Below the pieces are notes generated by a model. The model did no database searches. It worked only from the letters and a program-made list of their open reading frames with translations, and had not been told where the DNA came from. Positions 47,810 through 54,855 of a stretch of DNA of 54,855 nucleotides are shown here, piece by piece (position 1 is the stretch's first letter; the number at the start of each line of letters is the position of its first letter). The DNA is taken from NCBI GenBank assembly GCA_002699025.1, contig PABA01000133.1, positions 1-54,855 on the forward strand, written 5' to 3'. Source of the DNA: Sandaracinus sp. (GTDB lineage: Bacteria > Myxococcota_A > Polyangia > Polyangiales > Houyiibacteriaceae). The translations under genes and the position numbers were made by a program.

Positions 47810-49372
47810 GTGCGCCATCTCCCGCTCCTCCCGCTCCTCGTGCTCGCCGGGGCGGCCACCGTGCAGCCAGCGCTCGCGCAGCCCGCGAGCTCCCGGCCGG
47901 GGCCGTCCCCGCCCGCCGAGCCGTCCGGCGAGATCGAGGTCCACCAGGCGCTCGCGCGCGCCCTCGAGGCGAACCCCAGCGTGCGCGTCGCCCTCCTCGA
48001 GGTGGTCGCGGCCCGGGCGGGGACCCGCGCCGCCGAGCTCGCGCGCGCGCCGACCCTCCGCGCCGACATGAGCGGGGCCTACCAGGAGAGCCTCGCGGGC
48101 ACCGGCGTCGGCGTCACGCGGAACGACAGCCAGACCGTGTCGCTCGGGCTCGGCCTCGACTGGACGAGCGACGCGGGCACGGTGATCGCCGTGGACGCCT
48201 CGAGCGGGGTGCGCTGGCGCTCCACCAACCGGGACCCGAGCACGGACCTGACCGTCACCATCGGGCCGAACTACGACGTGCAGCTCGGCACCTCGCTCCG
48301 CCAGCCGCTCCTGCGCGGCGCGGGTCGGCGGTCCGTCCGCGCCGCCGAGCGGGAGGCGGCCGCCGCCGAACGGCGCGTGGGCCACGAGCGGGACGTGGAG
48401 GTGAGCGCGGTCGTGCGGGACGTGCTCGCCGCCTACTGGGAGCTCTGGTACGCGGAGCGGGCTCTGGAGGTGCAGCGGGAGGCCGAGGCGCTGGCCGCGC
48501 GGCAGCTCGAGGAGGCCCGGGCCCGGGTGGAGCTCGGCTCGCTCGCGCCCGTCGACGCGCTCCGCTTCGCCAGCGAGCTGGCCTCTCTCCGGGAGACGCG
48601 GCGGAGCGCCGAGGCCAGCCGGGTCCAGGCGCGCGTCGCCCTCGCCGAGCTCCTCGCCGTCGCCCCCGGGAGCCTCCGCACCGCCGCGCCGCCGCCGGAG
48701 GCGCCCGCGCTCCCGAGCCTCGAGGCGCTCCTCGCGCGGGTGGAGGCGACCTCGCCGACGCTGCTCGCCCTGGACGCCGGCGTGGAGGAGGCCGAGGAGC
48801 GGCTCACGGCCGCCCGAGACGCCGCCCGCGCGCGCCTCGACGCGGTGGCCGACGTCGGCGTCTACGCGCTCTGGGCCACCGACGACGCCCTCGCCGGCGC
48901 CCAGCTCCCCGACGGGCGCCCGGCCTTCGTCGCGAGCGGGGGGCTCGAGCTCGAGCTCCCGCTGGGCTCGGCCGCCGCCGACGCGCGCCGGGACGCGGCC
49001 GTCGCCCAGCTCGCGGCGGCCCGCGCCCAGCGGGAGCAGCAGGCCCGGGCGCTCCGCGCGCGGGTGCGCGAGCGCTTCGAGGCCGTGGCCTCGGCCCGGG
49101 ACCGGGTGCCCCTCGCCGACGAGACGGCGAGCGTGGCCGCCGAGCTCGGGGAGGCGGAGCGGGCGCGCCTCGAGCTGGGGACGACCACCAGCGCCGATCT
49201 TCTCCAGGCCCAGCAGACCGCCCGGGAGGCCGCGCTGCGGCGCTTGCGGGTGCTCGTGGACGCGACCGTCGCCGCGCAGGGCCTGGCCCACGAAGCCGGC
49301 GCGCTCCTCGATCGCTTCTCTCTGCGCGTCCCCGACGCGGGCGAGCTCGCCGAGGTCGACGATGTCCACTGA
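47810..49372 (+). CDS. TolC-family outer-membrane efflux protein
   Basis: A 520-residue protein with a signal peptide (MRHLPLLPLLVLAGAATVQPALAQ). The mature part has two OEP repeats rich in long helices: LARALEANPSVRVALLEV near 45-65 and LLARVEATSPTLLALDAGVEEAEERL near 310. LSLGLGLDWTSDAG-type strands lie between. It is the outer-membrane channel of a tripartite exporter. GTG 47810 is the start. It overlaps the adaptor gene by 11 bp (49362-49372), the first of three overlaps in the operon. Confidence 0.88.
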   Translation: MRHLPLLPLLVLAGAATVQPALAQPASSRPGPSPPAEPSGEIEVHQALARALEANPSVRVALLEVVAARAGTRAAELARAPTLRADMSGAYQESLAGTGVGVTRNDSQTVSLGLGLDWTSDAGTVIAVDASSGVRWRSTNRDPSTDLTVTIGPNYDVQLGTSLRQPLLRGAGRRSVRAAEREAAAAERRVGHERDVEVSAVVRDVLAAYWELWYAERALEVQREAEALAARQLEEARARVELGSLAPVDALRFASELASLRETRRSAEASRVQARVALAELLAVAPGSLRTAAPPPEAPALPSLEALLARVEATSPTLLALDAGVEEAEERLTAARDAARARLDAVADVGVYALWATDDALAGAQLPDGRPAFVASGGLELELPLGSAAADARRDAAVAQLAAARAQREQQARALRARVRERFEAVASARDRVPLADETASVAAELGEAERARLELGTTTSADLLQAQQTAREAALRRLRVLVDATVAAQGLAHEAGALLDRFSLRVPDAGELAEVDDVH

Positions 49373-50603
49373 TGTTGCCCGCCCCGGCGCGCTCGCGCGC
49401 CTCCGCCGCCTCGCCCTCCCGCTCGTCGTCGTCCTCGGCCTCGGCGGGGGCCTGACCTGGTGGCTCCTCTCGCGCGACGCCGAGCGGTCCGCGCCCATCG
49501 AGACGGTCCGCGTGGAGCGGGGGAGCATCCGCGAGACCGCCGAGGCGACGGGGCACGTCGAGCCGCACGTGCAGGTGGAGGTGAAGTCCGAGATCGCCGG
49601 GGAGATCGTCGAGGTGCTCGCACGCGAGGGCGTCACCGTGGAGCAGGGCGAGGTCCTCTTCCGCGTCGACCGGCGCGACGCCGAGCGGAGCCTCGAAGAC
49701 GCCCGCGTGGCCCTGCAGCGGAGCCGCGCGGAGCTGGCCCAGGCGCGCGCGAACCTCGCCGTCGCCCGGGCGCAGGCCGAGGAGGCCGACGCGGCCCGGG
49801 ACCTCGCCGCGCGCAGCACGGAGCGGGGCCTCCTCAGCGCGGAGGCGAACCGGACGGCCGCCTCCAACGCGGCCGTGGCGCGGGCGACCCAGCTCCAGCG
49901 TCGGGCCGCCGTGCAGGCCGGCGTGGCGAGCGTCGCGGCGGCTCGGCTCGCCGTGCAGGATGCCGAGCAGCGCCTGAGCGAGACGGAGATCGTCGCGCCC
50001 ATCGCCGGTACGGTGCTCGACGTGGCCGTGGAGGTCGGCTCCATCGTCGCCTCCGCCACGGCCAACCTGAGCGGCGGCGAGCCGCTGGCGACGCTCGCGG
50101 ACCTCTCGGACCTGCGCGTGATCGGCGAGATCGACGAGGCGCAGATCGCGCGGGTCGAGCCGGGCCAGCGTGTGGAGATCCGCGTCGACGCCTATCCGGA
50201 CCGCGTCTTCGCCGGGCGCGTGGAGCGGGTGGCGCCCCTCGGCGTGGAGGAGGCGAGCGTGGTGAGCTTCGAGGTGGAGATCGTGGTCGTCGACGAGGAG
50301 GCGGCGCGCCTCCGCTCGGGGATGAGCGCGGACCTCTCGATCCTCACGGGCGAGGTCGAGGGGGTCCTCGTGCCGCTGGTCGCGGTGCGGAGCGAGGGGG
50401 GCGAGCGCGTCGTGCAGCTCGCCTCCGGGGAGGTGCGGGCCATCCGCGCCGGCGCCACCGACGGCCGCTCGCTCGTCGTGCTCGACGGGCTCGAGGCGGG
50501 CGACGAGGTGCGGATCACGCCGCTCGCGAGCGGGGCCGCCGCGTCCGGGCAGCGCGGCGGGAACCCCTTCATGCCGGGCCCCGGCCGGCGAGGGCGGCGA
50601 TGA
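49362..50603 (+). CDS. MacA/HlyD-family periplasmic adaptor
   Basis: A 413-residue protein with one N-terminal membrane helix (LALPLVVVLGLGGGLTWWLL). After it come VERGSIRETAEATGHVEPHVQVEVKSEIAGEIVEV (lipoyl half), a helical hairpin (coiled coil about 120-210) and the second lipoyl/beta-barrel part (IVAPIAGTVLDVAVEVGSIV, LRVIGEIDEAQIARVEPGQ). It links the inner-membrane MacB-like transporter to the TolC-like channel. Its stop overlaps the ATPase ATG. Confidence 0.9.
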   Translation: MSTDVARPGALARLRRLALPLVVVLGLGGGLTWWLLSRDAERSAPIETVRVERGSIRETAEATGHVEPHVQVEVKSEIAGEIVEVLAREGVTVEQGEVLFRVDRRDAERSLEDARVALQRSRAELAQARANLAVARAQAEEADAARDLAARSTERGLLSAEANRTAASNAAVARATQLQRRAAVQAGVASVAAARLAVQDAEQRLSETEIVAPIAGTVLDVAVEVGSIVASATANLSGGEPLATLADLSDLRVIGEIDEAQIARVEPGQRVEIRVDAYPDRVFAGRVERVAPLGVEEASVVSFEVEIVVVDEEAARLRSGMSADLSILTGEVEGVLVPLVAVRSEGGERVVQLASGEVRAIRAGATDGRSLVVLDGLEAGDEVRITPLASGAAASGQRGGNPFMPGPGRRGRR

Positions 50604-51385
50604 GCGAGGCCGTCGCGGCGGTCGGGGAGGGCGCGTCCGACGCGGCCGTCCCCACGGTCGAGGTCGAGGGGCTCACGAAGGTCTACCAGGCGGGCGATCC
50701 GGACCTCGCCGTGCGGGCCCTCGACGGGCTCGACTTCCGCATCGAGCGCGGCGACTCCGTGGCCATCGTCGGCCCGTCCGGCTGCGGCAAGTCCACGTTG
50801 CTGCACGTGCTCGGCTGCCTGGATCGGCCGACCTCGGGCCGCTACCGGCTCGAGGGCCAGGACGTCGCGAACCTGGACGAGGACGCGCTCGCCCGCATCC
50901 GCAACCATCACATCGGCTTCGTCTTCCAGTCCTTCAACCTGCTCCCGCGCATGAGCGCCGTGGAGAACGTCGAGCTCCCCCTGCTCTACGCCGGCGTATC
51001 CGGCGGGCGCGAGCGCGCCCTCTCCGCCCTCGCGCGGGTCGGCCTCGCGGACCAGGCCCACCGCTGGCCGAACGAGCTCTCGGGGGGGCAGAACCAGCGC
51101 GTCGCCATCGCCCGCGCGCTCGTCACGCGCCCCTCGCTCCTCCTCGGCGACGAGCCCACGGGCGCCCTCGACAGCGGCACGAGCGCCGACGTGCTCGACC
51201 TGCTCACGACCCTCCACGACGAGGGCACGACCCTGGTCCTCGTCACCCACGACATCGCCGTGGCCCGCCGGCTGCGGCGCGCGATCTGGATGCGGGACGG
51301 GCGCATCGTCGACGACGGCCCCTCGGGTCCCGTGCTCGACGCCTTCATCGAGGCCACCGCGGGGGGCGCCGATGCTCCTGCGTGA
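50600..51385 (+). CDS. MacB-type ABC transporter ATP-binding protein
   Basis: A 261-residue ATPase. Walker A GPSGCGKST (58-66), Q-loop VFQSFNLLPR, signature LSGGQNQR, Walker B LLLGDEPTGALD and H-loop VTHD. The LolD/MacB-like class energises lipoprotein release or macrolide/peptide efflux. ATG 50600 overlaps the adaptor TGA (ATGA), and its own end overlaps the permease start by 14 bp. The substrate is unknown. Confidence 0.93.
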   Translation: MSEAVAAVGEGASDAAVPTVEVEGLTKVYQAGDPDLAVRALDGLDFRIERGDSVAIVGPSGCGKSTLLHVLGCLDRPTSGRYRLEGQDVANLDEDALARIRNHHIGFVFQSFNLLPRMSAVENVELPLLYAGVSGGRERALSALARVGLADQAHRWPNELSGGQNQRVAIARALVTRPSLLLGDEPTGALDSGTSADVLDLLTTLHDEGTTLVLVTHDIAVARRLRRAIWMRDGRIVDDGPSGPVLDAFIEATAGGADAPA

Positions 51386-52577
51386 GACCATCCGTACGGC
51401 GCTCCGCTCGCTGCTCAGTCACCGCATGCGCACGGCCCTGACCGCCCTCGGCATGGTCATCGGCGTCGCGGCCGTCATCGCCGTGCTCGCCATCGGCGAG
51501 GGCGCGAAGTCGAGCGTGGAGGGGCACATCCGCTCGCTCGGCACGAACCTGCTCAGCGTGCGCCCGGGTCGGCGGGTGGCGGGGCCCGTGCGCGTCGGCC
51601 GGGTGGACACGCTCGTGCGCGGCGACGTCGACGCGATCGCCGAGCTGCCGGGGGTCGCGGCCGTGAGCGGCGAGACGGCCGGCTCGGGGCAGGTGAAGCA
51701 CCGGGAGAACAACCTCTCGGCGACGGTGTACGGCGTGACCGAGGACTACCTCGCGATCCGCAACCTCGCCGTGGCGCGAGGCATCGGTTTCGGGGAGGCG
51801 GACGATCGGCAGCGCCGACGCGTCGCGGTGATCGGGGCCGAGGTGGCGATGGAGCTCTTCGGGGGGCGTCCGGCGCTCGGGGAGCGCATCCAGATCGCGG
51901 GGCAGGGGTTCACGGTGGTCGGCGTGCTCGAGGCGAAGGGCGACATGGGCTTCTCCTCGCCGGACGAGTACGTGCTCGTGCCCCTCTCCGTGCATCAGGG
52001 ATCGCTCTTCGGGAGCGACGCGCTCTCGAGCATCTCCGTGCAGGTCGAGCGGGAGGAGCTGAGCGACGAGGTGCAGGAGCGCATCGAGCAGCTCCTCCGG
52101 CTGCGGCATCGGCTGGCGGTCGGGGAGGACGACGACTTCGAGGTGCGCTCGCAGACCGAGATGCTCGAGACGATGGGCGCCGTGACCGGGACCTTCTCGG
52201 CCCTCCTCGGCAGCGTCGCTGCCGTGAGCCTGCTGGTCGGCGGCATCGGCATCATGAACATCATGCTCGTCTCCGTGCGCGAGCGGACGCGCGAGATCGG
52301 CGTGCGCATGGCCGTGGGGGCGCGGCGGCGCGACATCCTGATGCAGTTCCTCGTCGAGTCGATCGTCGTGTCGGTCTTCGGGGGCCTCCTGGGCATCGCG
52401 CTCGGGACGGGGGCGGCGCTGCTGATCGCGCGGCTCGGCCAGTGGGAGGCGGTGGTGCCGACCTACGCCTACACGCTCGCGCTCGGCGTGTCGGTGTTCA
52501 TCGGGATCGTCTTCGGCGTGGGGCCGGCGCGGAGGGCGGCGCGGCTCGATCCGGTGGAGGCGCTGAGGAACGCCTGA
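51372..52577 (+). CDS. MacB-type (FtsX-fold) ABC transporter permease
   Basis: A 401-residue membrane protein with four helices: one at the N-terminus (MRTALTALGMVIGVAAVIAVLAIGEG), then a large periplasmic domain (about 45-275), then three near the C-terminus. RTREIGVRMAVGARRRDIL is the conserved cytoplasmic loop that contacts the ATPase. In MacB the ATPase is fused to the permease; here they are separate, as in LolCDE/FtsEX-type transporters. Last gene of the tripartite export operon. Confidence 0.92.
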   Translation: MLLRETIRTALRSLLSHRMRTALTALGMVIGVAAVIAVLAIGEGAKSSVEGHIRSLGTNLLSVRPGRRVAGPVRVGRVDTLVRGDVDAIAELPGVAAVSGETAGSGQVKHRENNLSATVYGVTEDYLAIRNLAVARGIGFGEADDRQRRRVAVIGAEVAMELFGGRPALGERIQIAGQGFTVVGVLEAKGDMGFSSPDEYVLVPLSVHQGSLFGSDALSSISVQVEREELSDEVQERIEQLLRLRHRLAVGEDDDFEVRSQTEMLETMGAVTGTFSALLGSVAAVSLLVGGIGIMNIMLVSVRERTREIGVRMAVGARRRDILMQFLVESIVVSVFGGLLGIALGTGAALLIARLGQWEAVVPTYAYTLALGVSVFIGIVFGVGPARRAARLDPVEALRNA

Positions 52578-52712
52578 CGAGTGGGCGCGAGGGTGAAGGG
52601 GTCGTCTCCTCGGGCCGGGGGAGTGCCGCGCCGCGTCGCGGGGGCTCCCGGGGGGAGCTGGCAGTTTTCTTCCACACCCATTCGGGGCGTTTCGCGGGAG
52701 GGCACCGTCGTC

Positions 52713-52718
52713 TAGGCT
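52713..52718 (+). promoter_or_regulatory. Possible -10 box of the STAS-like gene
   Basis: TAGGCT lies 31 bp upstream of the ATG at 52750, with TTTCGC 17 bp before it as a weak -35. A GGAGGGGG ribosome-binding site follows. Confidence 0.3.
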
Positions 52719-52749
52719 GACCGAGGGTCGGAGACGGTTGGAGGGGGCC

Positions 52750-53340
52750 ATGCTCGAAGACGAAGAGGGAGAGCGGGACGCGCGGAGGCGGAAGCCCACG
52801 GTGCGCGAGCTCGCCGTCCCCTCGGACGCGCCCATTCCCTCGGAGCCGATGGGCACCCCGGAGCGCGGCATCGAGCGTCGAGGCCCGCGCTCGTCGCCGT
52901 CTTCGCCCTCGGGGGCTTCCTCGTCGCGCTCGTCGTCCCCGCCTCCGTCGGAGCGCATCCTCCGGGTGGACCGCTCGGCCTTTCCGCTGGTCGTGCTCAC
53001 GCCCGGCCGGGCGGACGACACGGAGGTCGATGGCTACCTCGCGCTCCTCGACGAGCTCGCGGCCGGGGCGCGCGACGCCGTGGTGCTGGTGGACCTGCGG
53101 CTCTGCCTCGCGATCTCGCCGCTCGTGCGGAGGCGCGTCGCCGAGGCCTTCGGCGAGCGCGGCGAGGCCTGGACGAAGCGGGTCCTCGCGCAGGCCTTCG
53201 TGGCCGCGACGCCGGCGCAGCGGGGCGCCGTGACGGCCGTGCAGTGGATGATCGAGGGCGCGCCGGACTGCCCGATCTTCGAGGACCGAGCGGACGCCGA
53301 GGCGTTCCTGAAGAGCGTCCTCGAGCCGCCCTCGGAGTAG
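52750..53340 (+). CDS. Hypothetical protein, STAS/SpoIIAA-like C-terminal domain
   Basis: A 196-residue protein. ATG 52750 is set by GGAGGGGGCC immediately upstream; a TTG at 52738 is also in frame. Residues 1-75 are charged and Ser/Pro-rich, probably disordered. From ~76 the layout LRVDRSAFPLVVLTPGRADDTEVDGYLALLDELAAGARDAVVLVDLR...MIEGAPDCPIFEDRADAEAFL alternates strands and helices like SpoIIAA-like/STAS domains, in which one protein controls another by binding. I do not see the phosphorylatable Ser clearly. It converges with the radical SAM gene, 11 bp apart. Confidence 0.6.
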   Translation: MLEDEEGERDARRRKPTVRELAVPSDAPIPSEPMGTPERGIERRGPRSSPSSPSGASSSRSSSPPPSERILRVDRSAFPLVVLTPGRADDTEVDGYLALLDELAAGARDAVVLVDLRLCLAISPLVRRRVAEAFGERGEAWTKRVLAQAFVAATPAQRGAVTAVQWMIEGAPDCPIFEDRADAEAFLKSVLEPPSE

Positions 53341-53351
53341 AGGCGCGCCCC

Positions 53352-54185
53352 TCAGCGCGCGGCGCGGAGGGCGACGAGTGTGCCGCAGCCGCCGTTGGCT
53401 TCGACGCGGGCCTGCGAGCTCATGCGCACGCGGAGGCCGGCGTCGCTCAGGCGCGCGTAGAGGGCCTCGTAGCGAGCGCGGGAGATCGGCTGAGCGTCCG
53501 AGGTGGGCACCGGGTTGTAAGCGTAGAGGTGCACGGCGAGGCCGAGCGGGGCGAAGCGCGCGGCGAAGGCGTCGACCTCCGCGTCGACGTCATTCTCGCC
53601 GGCGAGGACGAGGTAGGCGAGGGCGAGCTTCTTCTTGCGGCGGCGCGAGAGCTCGGGGAGGGCGGCGCGGAGCGTGGCGACGAGCTCGGCGAGGGAGGGG
53701 CCGCGCGGAACGAGGCGCGCGCGGGTCGGCTCGCGGCCGGCGTGCACCGAGAGGGTGAGCCCGTTGTGGGGGACGTCGCGGAGCCAGCGCTCGAGGCGGC
53801 GGAGTGGGCCGCCGCTGGTGGTGAGGCTGGCGGGCGTGCCGCGCTCCTTGGCCCAGGCGACGAAGCGCGGCGCGTCGGGGGCGTGGAGGGGCTCGCCGAC
53901 GCCGGAGAGGGTGAGCCGGCGGAGCGGGCCGTGGCGGGCCTCGACGGCCTCGACCTGGCCGACGAGCTCCTCGAAGCGGAGCGGCCGCTGGAGGCCCTGC
54001 GCGCCGGAGGCGCAGAAGGGGCAGCCGACGGCGCAGCCGACCTGGGAGGAGACGCAGAGCGTGTCGCCCCGGTAGAGGACGGCTTCGACGCGTGCGCCGT
54101 CCGCGAGGCGCACGCCGAAGCGCCGGTTGAAGCGGCTGACCTCTTCGGACTCGAGGGTGAGGGGGGGCACGGGCAGGGGGGGCAC
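53352..54185 (-). CDS. Short RlmN/Cfr-type radical SAM protein
   Basis: A 277-residue protein. The radical SAM motif is SSQVGCAVGCPFCASG with Cys51, Cys55 and Cys58; Cys44 sits seven residues before Cys51, as in RlmN Cys118. LTLSGVGEPL and SLHAGREPTRARLVP are RlmN/Cfr landmarks, and Cys267 near the C-terminus aligns with the methyl-carrying Cys355. The ~90-residue N-terminal RNA-binding domain of full RlmN (~370 residues) is absent. It may methylate 23S rRNA or another RNA differently. The GTG start at 54185 has no Shine-Dalgarno; a TATCTC box lies 12 nt upstream. Confidence 0.82.
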   Translation of the reverse strand: MPPLPVPPLTLESEEVSRFNRRFGVRLADGARVEAVLYRGDTLCVSSQVGCAVGCPFCASGAQGLQRPLRFEELVGQVEAVEARHGPLRRLTLSGVGEPLHAPDAPRFVAWAKERGTPASLTTSGGPLRRLERWLRDVPHNGLTLSVHAGREPTRARLVPRGPSLAELVATLRAALPELSRRRKKKLALAYLVLAGENDVDAEVDAFAARFAPLGLAVHLYAYNPVPTSDAQPISRARYEALYARLSDAGLRVRMSSQARVEANGGCGTLVALRAAR

Positions 54186-54855
54186 GGGAGGGGAGGAGAG
54201 ATAGCAGGTGGAGGCCGAAGGGGCTCGGAGAGGAGCCCTGCCGGATCAGGAGGCCCGAGAGCAACCCGTGCCCGTGCCCTTGCCCTTGCCCGTGCCCGTC
54301 GGAGCAGGAGGCCGTCGAGAAGAGCGCGAGCCCCCAGCGTCAGCGCCAGCTGAAGCGTCAGCCCGAGCCGAAGCGTCCGCGGCAGCCGAAGCGTCAGCGC
54401 CAGCTGAAGCGTCAGCCCGAGCCCAAGCGTCGGCGCCAGCCGAAAGCGCCAGCGTCAGCCGAAAGCGTCAGCCCAAGCTGAAGCGTCAGCCCGAGCTGAA
54501 GCGTCAGCCCGAGCCGAAGCGTCAGCCCGAGCTCCAGCGAGGCGCGGAGCACCACCGAGAGCCGGAGCCGCGGCGGACCTCACGGCCGCGCGCCCCCGCG
54601 CGGCGCGGCTCCGAGTGTCCGCCTCGAAGCGCCGGCGCGAGGGGTCGAAAGAGCGACTCGGCGGCTCCTGGACGACGACCGCCGCGACGCGGCTCGCCGC
54701 CTCACGGCTGGGGGAGCGCCCCCATGTCTGCCCCGTAGCCCGGCCCCACGGAGCCGCCCTCGTGCAGCCACGAAGAACCGACCCGTGTGACGCCGCGGCC
54801 ACGCGGCGCCGAGCGGCCCACGGCCGCGCTGGTAAGCCAAAGAGAGCGAGCGAAG
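54186..54855. other. Non-coding repeat-rich end of the window
   Basis: The first 80 bp contain the promoter-like CTGCTATCTC of the radical SAM gene. The 18-bp repeat array occupies 54336-54535. The rest (54540-54855) is GC-rich with scattered short palindromes and no recognisable gene; any gene here would continue past the edge. Confidence 0.45.
54336..54535. repeat. 18-bp tandem repeat, eleven units
   Basis: Units of consensus AGCGTCAGCCCGAGCTGA start at 54336, 54354, 54372, 54390, 54408, 54426, 54445, 54464, 54482, 54500 and 54518. Two units are 19 bp long (54426 and 54445), which shifts any reading frame twice, arguing against a coding role. Confidence 0.88.

Noticed and set aside
54208-54738. 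Possible plus-strand gene over the 18-bp repeats
   Set aside because: Composition is repeat-driven, two 19-bp units break the frame pattern, and there is no ribosome-binding site or family match.

Overview
This is a very GC-rich bacterial chromosome segment. Lipoproteins carry LxxC-type lipoboxes, Ala/Asp/Glu low-complexity linkers are common, and REC-histidine kinase proteins, PQQ-type propellers and a Tat-exported pirin are present. Together these point to a myxobacterium-like member of the Myxococcota (Polyangiales/Sandaracinus-like). That assignment is inference from gene content and codon use, not from a marker phylogeny. I see no rRNA, tRNA, insertion sequence, prophage or CRISPR array. 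The window begins inside the last codons of rpoC and ends in a non-coding repeat tract.

Layout. 1-2716: rpoC 3' end, a PP2C phosphatase and an acyl-CoA dehydrogenase. 2768-5126 (minus): a small lipoprotein, then a compact RiPP locus with a Cys-repeat precursor (six E-[AG]-S-C-G motifs), an MNIO/DUF692 maturase and a DUF2063 partner, of the Hvf/bufferin copper-peptide type. 5447-12424: an M61/M1-like zinc peptidase lipoprotein, thymidine phosphorylase with a histone-like tail, RNase R and a PQQ-propeller lipoprotein. 12459-21157: a large lipoprotein, then a surface cluster of two related outer-membrane barrel proteins flanking a ceramidase-like lipoprotein and another lipoprotein. 21317-27226: Hsp20, a three-repeat lipoprotein, a polytopic TPR protein, a rhomboid-like protein and two paralogous Cys-rich lipoproteins. 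27622-32479 (minus): sucA (2-oxoglutarate dehydrogenase E1) and an AidB-like acyl-CoA dehydrogenase. 33071-37690: exported pirin, prolyl oligopeptidase, a DUF423 membrane protein and an alpha/beta hydrolase.

37772-45982 (minus) is a tightly overlapping five-gene signalling operon: a PilZ-like protein, a SAM methyltransferase, a membrane hybrid kinase with two kinase cores around a receiver, and two REC-kinase proteins, one of which lacks the phospho-acceptor histidine. 46137-52577 has a small lipoprotein, a tRNA-dihydrouridine synthase and a TolC/MacA/MacB-like tripartite exporter operon. 52750-54185 holds a STAS-like protein and a short RlmN/Cfr-type radical SAM protein.

Two genome-scale habits recur. 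First, short tandem repeats (13, 24, 47, 123 and 18 bp units) fill intergenic gaps, especially between convergent genes. Second, several genes without a Shine-Dalgarno sequence have a TANNNT box 6-8 nt before the ATG, suggesting leaderless transcripts. The most interesting single locus is the MNIO RiPP cluster with an apparently lipidated precursor; the second is the five-gene signalling operon.
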